From Nilaparvata lugens (lineage: Eukaryota > Arthropoda > Insecta > Hemiptera > Delphacidae): 64,000 nucleotides of DNA. The stretch spans positions 2,486,742 through 2,550,741 of the forward strand of contig NC_052517.1 in assembly GCF_014356525.2 (NCBI RefSeq), given 5' to 3'. Each line of letters opens with the position of its first letter. Position 1 is the stretch's first letter. The position numbers were made by a program, and so were the translations under genes. Shown piece by piece: positions 57,493 to 64,000 of this stretch. The notes under the pieces were generated by a model that worked only from the letters and a program-made list of their open reading frames with translations, did not search any database and was not told the DNA's origin.

Positions 57493-57510
57493 CTTCCTTA
57501 TCAGTGGTAG
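56738..57510 (+). CDS. Competing + strand two-exon reading
   Basis: Exon 56738-56795 follows TACTAAAT (branch-like) and GATGACAG and ends ACACAA/GTAAGC; it reads YKWQPTGPRVTPDDVATTQ. Exon 57412-57510 follows TTGTGTGTATCACAG, joins in phase 0 and reads VTSIENRGTDEQLIWINNIG, then NGVNFGVLPYQW and TAG. Both peptides look protein-like and the splice sites are sound. They overlap the outer exons of the - strand model in antisense. I do not recognise the family. Confidence 0.35.
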
Positions 57511-57954
57511 AAAAAATGTAAATAAATATAGTAATATCGTTATATATAACAGTAACATAACCTCTAAATTAACAAAGTTTTGAGGTTACGAATTATGAGT
57601 ATGGAATTAAAAATTGAAAACGAGGCATGAAATTCTTAATTCAATTGCTGATGATACATTCGAATGAATTTGTTTGATATACTAATTCAATTTCCCAACA
57701 ACAATTTTTCATTATATATTTTAAAGTGCACAAAACGAGTATTTTGAATGTTGGTACTCGATGTATATCTTTGACGTCGTCTACAATGAAAACAGCTGAT
57801 TGACTTCTTGTTCATCTTCCGAATTCCGATGTTTCTGCTTTGTATTATTACTACTTTTTGATGTTTTGGTACACGTCAGTGTCTAAATTTATGTTGTTTT
57901 CAATGATTTAAATTGTTAATAAAACATTATCAACACTTCTGAATCTTTTTTCAG

Positions 57955-58036
57955 TCGTATTCCTCTGTTTTCGGTGAGCAAATCTGTAAATCTCTACCAC
58001 GAATGGCCTACAACTACGATGAAACACACATTTTAG
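57955..58036 (+). CDS. Possible first coding exon, MAYNYDETHIL start
   Basis: A strong acceptor (CTTCTGAATCTTTTTTCAG) precedes 57955. ATG at 58003 is in good context (CACGAATGG). Coding runs 11 codons plus one base to ATTTTAG/GTTATG. If spliced to the SLC33A1 exon at 62720, the junction codon is GGT and the SLC33A1 ATG stays in frame after one Lys codon, giving an N-terminal extension. It could equally be the start of another gene. The first untranslated exon would lie upstream, between this exon and the start of the - strand candidate, where a shared promoter is possible. Confidence 0.35.
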
Positions 58037-58039
58037 GTT

Positions 58040-58930
58040 ATGCTAAACAATTTTATGAGCTACCCAATTATTGTTTGATTCGCTGAAATTTCATGTTGAT
58101 GTGGCGATGAATCGATTTTGAAGTGCTCATGTTCTTAGCTAAATTTTTGAAGAGTTTAATACTGAATTACCGACAAAGTAATATCGGTGGGTATTGATTT
58201 TAAACTTGTTTCTAGTCTGTGCATGCGTTAAAGTCAACATATTGACTATTGAATGTAACTGTTTGTTTTGGTTTATGACAGATATTGTTGTGTTTATTGA
58301 TTTGCAATCGATCATGTGTTGATAATGTGAACATACCAATAATAGTGTGTCCTCCATATTGATTGTATCGTATATACACGTTAACTGCGCTAGCTCTATA
58401 GACTATAGTAGGTGAGTTCTGACTTTTGTCACTTGGTTTAATTTTCAAATCCTTCAAATTTGTTGCAATTTTCTACAAAATGAATAAACATGCATTAGAT
58501 TAATCCAAACAGCAATATAATTTGTTTCCACTTTACTGGGTTTTCTTTTAATTGTGCGTTTTGTTGTATATTATTATTACATGATCATTTGGTAATTTTT
58601 TTCTAGAGATTTTCTCATTAATCTAATAACAACTAAGTATATGTTTTGTCAATAAACTCCTCTTGTTACAATTCATTGGCAATCAGAGAAATTATTATTA
58701 TTATCAATTATCTATTTTTTATTGGCAATATTAGCTTTGACCGCCTCTCCTACAGCTATCCACACTTCTCGGTCCTCTGTCTTTTGACTCACCCTCTACA
58801 CTTCCCAATTTTTAGAGTTCGTCTCTCACTTCATCCTCCCTCTTAGGTCTCCCTCTTTTACTTCTCGAAGTCCCTTTTTAATCGATCGCGACCTGAAAAC
58901 TCCAGACCTGAGCTAGCCAGGCTACTCGAT
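58040..58930. other. Unique AT-rich sequence
   Basis: No repeat family until 58880. A donor-like CTATAGTAG/GTGAGTTC lies near 58412. 58880-58925 (GCGACCTGAAAACTCCAGAC) matches in reverse a stretch at 15470-15520 and is probably a retroelement fragment. Confidence 0.4.
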
Positions 58931-58931
58931 A

Positions 58932-60018
58932 TCATCCACGTTATAATGGCAGTATTTGATTAACATTGGTGTTGCTATCCTTGTCTTTCATTCCACAAAG
59001 CAGATAGCTCTATCCTGTTCTGTATCAAATTATGATGTTGTGTATCAAGTTGAGATGATACTGTATCATGATGTGTTGATACTGTATCATATTGACAAAC
59101 ACTATAGTGAGATCCACGTTATAATGGCAGTATTTGATTAACATTGGTGTTGCTATCCTTGTCTATCATTCCACAAAGCAAAACAAAATTTTATCCTGTT
59201 CTGTATCAAATTATGATGTTGTGTATCAAGTTGACATGATACTGTATCATGATGTGTTGATACTGTATCATATTGACAAACACTATAGTGAGATCCACGT
59301 TATAATGACAGTAATTGATTAACATTGGTGTTGCTATCCTAGTCTATCATTCCACAAAGCAAAAAAAAAATTTATCCTGTTCTGTATCAAATTATGATGT
59401 TGTGTATCAAGTTAACATGATACTGTATCATATTGTCAAACACTAATTTCTATCCTTTTCTAGCTCTACTACGTTGCTCTATATTATTTAATTAACTAGA
59501 TATTCAATTTCAATTATAAACATTTATTACTCAATCATCGAAAAATATTTTTTCTTGGCGAATAAAATATAGTTGATTATTTCAAACAATAATGAACAGT
59601 TGATATTACATGAGATATACCAGTATCATGGAAAAAAAAAAAAAAAATCAGCTATCCTCTATAGAAGGCAGTGACAAGATAAATAATTGACAACGCTGTC
59701 CTCCTATCTTTCTCCACTATGGAGGATATTTTTAATATTCTTTCCGAATAATGGACATTGACATGTCCAAAGCTCCGCCAATTTATGTAGATGCATAACA
59801 ATATAATTATCTATAGCTATTATATTACAAATAACGTTTTCATATCATATACAGTTCAATAATTATTTTCTTAGTCTATATTATGTAAATTCATCTATAA
59901 TTTTGCTGCATTGTAAGCTATTGTATATATGTGTATAAGCCAGTATATATTGTAATCTACATAAATAAAGTACTCAATCAATCATTCCACTGCCATTATA
60001 ACGTGGACCTCACTATAG
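58932..60018. repeat. FamA tandem units interrupted by a FamD tail
   Basis: Three direct units of about 178 bp (58932, 59108, 59287), each with TCCACGTTATAATGRCAGT, CTTGTCT.TCATTCCACAAAG and TGATACTGTATCAT. Then comes a FamA interior to 59721 and, after the FamD insertion, the terminus CCACTGCCATTATAACGTGG..CTATAG at 60018. Confidence 0.83.
59722..59983 (+). mobile_element. FamD retroelement tail inside FamA
   Basis: Begins GGAGGATATTTTTAATATTC and ends AATAAAGTACTCAATCAATC. CCACT is present on both sides (TCTCCACT / CATTCCACT), a 5-bp duplication. Confidence 0.85.
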
Positions 60019-60123
60019 ATGGTTTTTGTCTTAATTTTTTTTTGAAAAATATAGATGTGTTGTATAACTTCCCACAGTACTACTGCTATCTACTTTTGAA
60101 AATAATTAAGGACTGAAAATGTT

Positions 60124-61476
60124 GTGAAGTGAACAACTACAAGACTTAACCTATTTGGGACTATGTGTAACCTTATCTAAATTTGGGAGAGGAATACCAC
60201 AAGATTACCTTATTTCCTCTCTCCCTATCATTTTTGACGATGTATTTATTGTATGAATCAAAAAAGAATAAAGTAAAAAGAATCTTTCTATTGATATCGA
60301 CACTTTTAATCGATATTTCTATAAATTTCTTCAATATTTTCATTGATATATCGAAATATAGCCTCATTTACCCTCTTTAATAAGACAAACTGTTGATACT
60401 GTATCATATTGTTACTGCACAAACTGTTGATACTGTATCATATTGTTACAGCACAAACTGTTGATACTGTATCATATTGTTACAGCACAAACTGTTGATA
60501 CTGTATCATATTGTCGAACACCACTTGCTAACCTTTTCTAGCTCTACTACAAGTGTTGCTCTATAGATAATTAACTAGATATTCAATCTCAATTATAACA
60601 TGCATTATTTAATCATCGAAAAATATTTCTTCTAGACGAATAAAAAATAATTTATTATTTCGAACAATAATGAACAGTTAATATTACATGATAAGTGAAG
60701 TGAACAACTACAAGACTTGACCTATTCCGGACTATGTGTAACCATATCTAAATTTGGGAGAGGAATAGCACAAGGTTACCTTATTTTCTCTCTCCCTATC
60801 ATTTTTGATGATGTACTTATTGTATCAATCAAAAAAGAATAAAGAAAAAAGGATCTTTCTATTGATATCGACACTTTTAATCGATATTTTTATAACTTTC
60901 TTCAATATTTTCATTGATATATCGAAATATAGCCTCATTTACCCTCTTTAATAAGACAAACTGTTGATACTGTATCATATTGTTACTGCACAAACTGTTG
61001 ATACTGTATCATATTGTTACAGCACAAACTGTTGATACTGTATCATATTGTTACAGCACAAACTGTTGATACTGTATCATATTGTCGAACACCACTTGCT
61101 AACCTTTTCTAGCTCTACTACAAGTGTTGCTCTATAGATAATTAACTAGATATTCAATCTCAATTATAAACATGCATTATTTAATCATCGAAAAATATTT
61201 CTTCTAGACGAATAAAAAATAATTTATTATTTCGAACAATAATGAACAGTTAATATTACATGATAAGTGAAGTGAACAACTACAAGACTTGACCTATTCC
61301 GGACTATGTGTAACCATATCTAAATTTGGGAGAGGAATAGCACAAGGTTACCTTATTTTCTCTCTCCCTATCATTTTTGATGATGTACTTATTGTATCAA
61401 TCAAAAAAGAATAAAGAAAAAAGGATCTTTCTATTGATATCGACACTTTTAATCGATATTTTTATAACTTTCTTCG
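60124..61476 (+). repeat. 571-bp macrosatellite, about 2.4 copies
   Basis: Units start GTGAAGTGAACAACTACAAG at 60124, 60694 and 61267. Inside each complete unit a 31-bp repeat (ACAAACTGTTGATACTGTAT + CATATTGTTAC) occurs four times. The second and third units appear identical over the overlap, while the first differs at many sites. The FamA-derived GATACTGTATC motif shows its origin. Confidence 0.92.
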
Positions 61477-62343
61477 AGAAAGCCCCCTGTGGGTTGGGGG
61501 AGCTTTGAGTTGATTATTTTACTCAAGAATGTGTGGAAAACCATAATTCACCCACAGTGTCCCTGCTTGTCGTAGGAGGCGACTAAAATGGACTTCAAGG
61601 CAACTCCAGAAGTTGCCTTGCCTTCAAACCCACGGGATCTGCCCCATCAGGGCAGTTTCGGAGGGGCAAAATGAAAACCCCAAGAGACCAGAGATGGGTG
61701 AAACTCCAGGCACAAATGTGGGTCAAGACGCTGAGTCGAGGTTGGCCGGGCGCCGGCGCCCTAGAGGCAGTTTGGCGTCCCTTCTTTCAGAGGAAGGACC
61801 TATAAAAAGGCCAGGAGTGAAACTCACGTAGGTCACGAGTTTGTGGGTGGAGAGGCCAAAACTCACCACTTCTCAGAGAAGGGCGGCCATTTAGGCAAAA
61901 CTTCTTGGGAGAGGTGAGGCTTTTAACCCTGCGAAGTTTGTGAGGGGAAAAAGAAAACTTCAAGAGTGTGATGGGTGAAAAACCAGTCACAAATGTGGGT
62001 CAAGAGGCTGAGTCAAGGGTGGCCACGCGCCCTAGATGCAACTTGGTCACCCCTTCCTTGCGGAAAGACCTACAAAGAAGGCCAGGAGTGGAACTCACGT
62101 AGGTCACGAGGACTAATCAGTCTGAAGAGACTGCCAAGCATATCACACTGGATTGCGACAAGGATTGCAACCAGGTGATGGATGGAGTGTTAGTATAAGG
62201 AAAAACTCCTGGTTCTTGTAAAGGACATAGGTATTGGTTTGCCTAACTAACATACTACTTGGGAACACAATAAGCTTCGGTTGACGTGTGGGGTTCTTTG
62301 AACCTTTGGATCCTTGAATCCGTCCCTTCAAAAACAATAAACA
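61477..62343 (+). mobile_element. FamK retroposon, full length
   Basis: A perfect 13-bp duplication ATAACTTTCTTCG (61464-61476, 62344-62356) flanks 867 bp. The 5' part has CTTGTCGTAGGAGGCGACTA, a motif frequent near 5' ends of arthropod non-LTR elements. A decayed peptide SEETAKHITLDCDKDCNQ near 62120 resembles the ETAEHI...C motif at C-termini of such elements. The 3' end CCTTCAAAAACAATAAACAA is A-rich. It is probably a non-autonomous or internally deleted retroelement. Confidence 0.75.
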
Positions 62344-62411
62344 ATAACTTTCTTCGATATTTTCATTGAGATATCGATATATAGCCTCATTTATCCTCTT
62401 TAAATACCTCA

Positions 62412-62699
62412 TTTGGTAGAGAGTTAGTGGGGAGGATATTTTTAATATTCTTTCTGAAGAATGGACATTGATATGTCCAAAGCTCCGCCAATTTATGTAG
62501 ATGCATAACAATATAATTATTATCTATAGTTATTATATTACAAATTGCTTTTTCATATCATATACAGTTCAATAATTATTTTCTTAGTCTATATCATGTA
62601 AATTCATCTATAATTTTGCTGTATTGTAAGCTATTCTATATAAGTGTATAAGACAGTATATATTGTAATCTACATAAATAAAGTACTCAATCAATCAAT
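62412..62699 (+). mobile_element. FamD retroelement tail abutting SLC33A1
   Basis: TTGGTAGAGAGTTAGTGGGG ... AATAAAGTACTCAATCAATC. It ends 20 bp before the SLC33A1 exon's 3' splice site and is in the same orientation as the gene, placing its AATAAA within 50 bp of the exon. Confidence 0.88.
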
Positions 62700-62724
62700 T
62701 TTTTCAAATTTTCCGGCAGGTAAA

Positions 62725-63009
62725 ATGGAAACAGACGGTGCATTCAGAAAACGACCCAAACCGGGGGTCTCTGGAGAGGGAAGCGATCTGGCGGATGACC
62801 AAGTACCTCTAGTGGACGTTGTCGATGGAGCCGCGACGCAAAGCACGGGTGACCGGACATCGTCGCGAAGCACGGCGCCCAGTCTGGATGGTGACCGGTT
62901 GAATTTGGCAATACTGTTTGGGCTGTATCTGCTGCAAGGTATACCTCTGGGATTAACAGCCGCTGTGCCTATGTTGTTGCTCAACAAGGGGTCTACTTAT
63001 AAACAACAG
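62725..63009 (+). CDS. SLC33A1: Acetyl-coenzyme A transporter, first coding exon
   Basis: SLC33A1 (AT-1) is a multipass membrane protein that brings acetyl-CoA from the cytosol into the ER lumen for protein and ganglioside acetylation. This exon gives 95 codons from the ATG at 62725 (context AAAATGG) and ends in phase 0 at AAACAACAG/GTTAGT. Residues 1-53 are a polar, Ser/Asp-rich cytosolic tail (METDGAFRKRPKPG...). From about residue 54, DRLNLAILFGLYLLQGIPLG, then LTAAVPMLLL and NKGSTYKQQ, matches the first membrane segment of the family with its LQGIPLGL signature. An acceptor-like TTTTCCGGCAG lies just upstream, so a 5' leader exon is likely; 57955-58036 is a candidate. The family is about 550 residues long, so at least 80 percent lies beyond the window. 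Confidence 0.93.
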
Positions 63010-63020
63010 GTTAGTTTTTT

Positions 63021-63151
63021 ACTTTCCTTGCCCTATTACCATAGGTAAGGAAAGTATTGCTTTCCGAAAAAAATTAAGGTACCCCAATTTCTAAATTTCT
63101 ATACGTTTCAAGGTCCCCTGAGTCCAAAAAAGTGGTTTTTGGGTATTGGTC

Positions 63152-63211
<60 letters not shown>

Positions 63212-63655
63212 AGTGTATGTGCGTCTGTGTACACGATATCTCATCTCCCAATTAACGGAATGACTTGAAATTTGGAACTTAAGGTCCTTTCACTATAAGG
63301 ATTCGACACGAACAATTTCGATCAAATGCAATCCAAGATGGCGGCTAAAATGGCGAAAATGTTGTCAAAAACAGGGTTTTTTGTGATTTTCTCGGAAACG
63401 GCTCCAACGATTTTGATTAAAGTTATACCTAAAATAGTCATCGATAAGCTCTATCAACTGCCACAAGTCCCATATCTGTAAAAATTTCAGGAGCTCCGCC
63501 CCATCAATGCAAAGTTCGATTTTAGATTCCCAATTATCAGGCTTCAGTTACAATTTAAACAAAAACAATCAAGTGGAGTAGATTGAGCATGAAAATCTCT
63601 ACAATTAATGTTTAGTAACATTTTCACCTATAATTGAAAATAAGCTTGAAATTCG
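63021..63655 (-). mobile_element. FamF element in SLC33A1 intron 1, truncated
   Basis: Starts 11 bp after the exon (TTACTTTCCTTGCCCTATTA), includes a GT run at 63157-63208, and proceeds to GAAAATAAGCTTGAAATTCG where FamK sequence begins. The missing 5' part is not found beyond the FamK copy within the window. Confidence 0.87.
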
Positions 63656-64000
63656 AGGAAGGACCTATAAAAGGCCAGGAGTGAAACTCACGTAGGTCAC
63701 GAGTTTGTGGGTGGAGAGGCCAAAACTCACCACTTCTCAGAGAAGGGCGGCCATTTAGGCAAAACTTCTTGGGAGAGGTGAGGCTTTTAACCCTGCGAAG
63801 TTTGTGAGGGGAAAAAGAAAACTTCAAGAGTGTGATGGGTGAAAAACCAGTCACAAATGTGGGTCAAGAGGCTGAGTCAAGGGTGGCCACGCGCCCTAGA
63901 TGCAACTTGGTCACCCCTTCCTTGCGGAAAGACCTACAAAGAAGGCCAGGAGTGGAACTCACGTAGGTCACGAGGACTAATCAGTCTGAAGAGACTGCCA
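63656..64000 (+). mobile_element. FamK retroposon, second copy
   Basis: Matches 61793-62138 with only a one-base difference in an A run that I can see. It begins abruptly in the middle of FamK (AGGAAGGACCTATAAAAGGC) and runs off the window. Confidence 0.88.

Noticed and set aside
61613..61990. Frames such as MGETPGTNVGQ as a host gene
   Set aside because: The same peptide recurs at 52.5-52.9 kb and parts of it at 63.8 kb; it is repeat-derived.
62644..62724. SLC33A1 starting further upstream at the longer open frame
   Set aside because: That extension is translation of the FamD retroelement tail, and an acceptor-like site lies between it and the true ATG.

Overview
The window looks like AT-rich, repeat-dense nuclear DNA from an insect. 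The repeat styles (a TA-target MITE family, non-LTR retroelement tails ending in TCAA repeats, Helitron-like and hAT-like non-autonomous elements) and one clear animal gene start suggest a hemipteran, perhaps a planthopper. That taxonomic guess rests on general familiarity and is not proven here. No bacterial operon, tRNA gene, CRISPR array or virus is visible.

The one confidently identified host gene is the first coding exon of the acetyl-CoA transporter SLC33A1 on the + strand (62725-63009). It sits in a very small non-repetitive island: a retroelement tail ends about 20 bp upstream of it and another element starts about 11 bp after its splice donor. Other host coding sequence is inferred from open frames bounded by good splice signals: a possible terminal exon at 408-516 (+), a Pro/Gly-rich exon at 8869-9232 (+), a chain of phase-consistent exons at 56705-57492 (-, with a competing + strand reading), and a possible first coding exon at 57955-58036 (+).

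From about 11.9 to 49.3 kb the - strand carries what looks like one transcription unit or several duplicated ones. There are four related promoter/first-exon modules (near 49.2, 37.5, 33.5 and 24.6 kb), three copies of an internal exon called Y here (45.7, 27.8, 18.8 kb), two copies of an exon called X (44.2, 16.6 kb), and possible downstream exons at 14.9, 12.3 and 11.9 kb. Two of the modules lie in a direct tandem duplication (about 17.09-24.70 and 24.70-33.65 kb). Insertions present in only one copy give a relative timetable for several elements.

The rest is mainly repeats. These include a 204-bp satellite array (3.3-4.5 kb), two minisatellites (7.6-8.6 and 9.6-10.6 kb), a 571-bp macrosatellite (60.1-61.5 kb), MITE families with diagnostic target duplications (7 bp for the CATAGAG family, 8 bp for hAT-like elements), palindromic retroposons with 12-13 bp target duplications, decayed reverse transcriptase fragments (43.1-43.9 and 53.6-54.5 kb), and nested insertions up to three deep.
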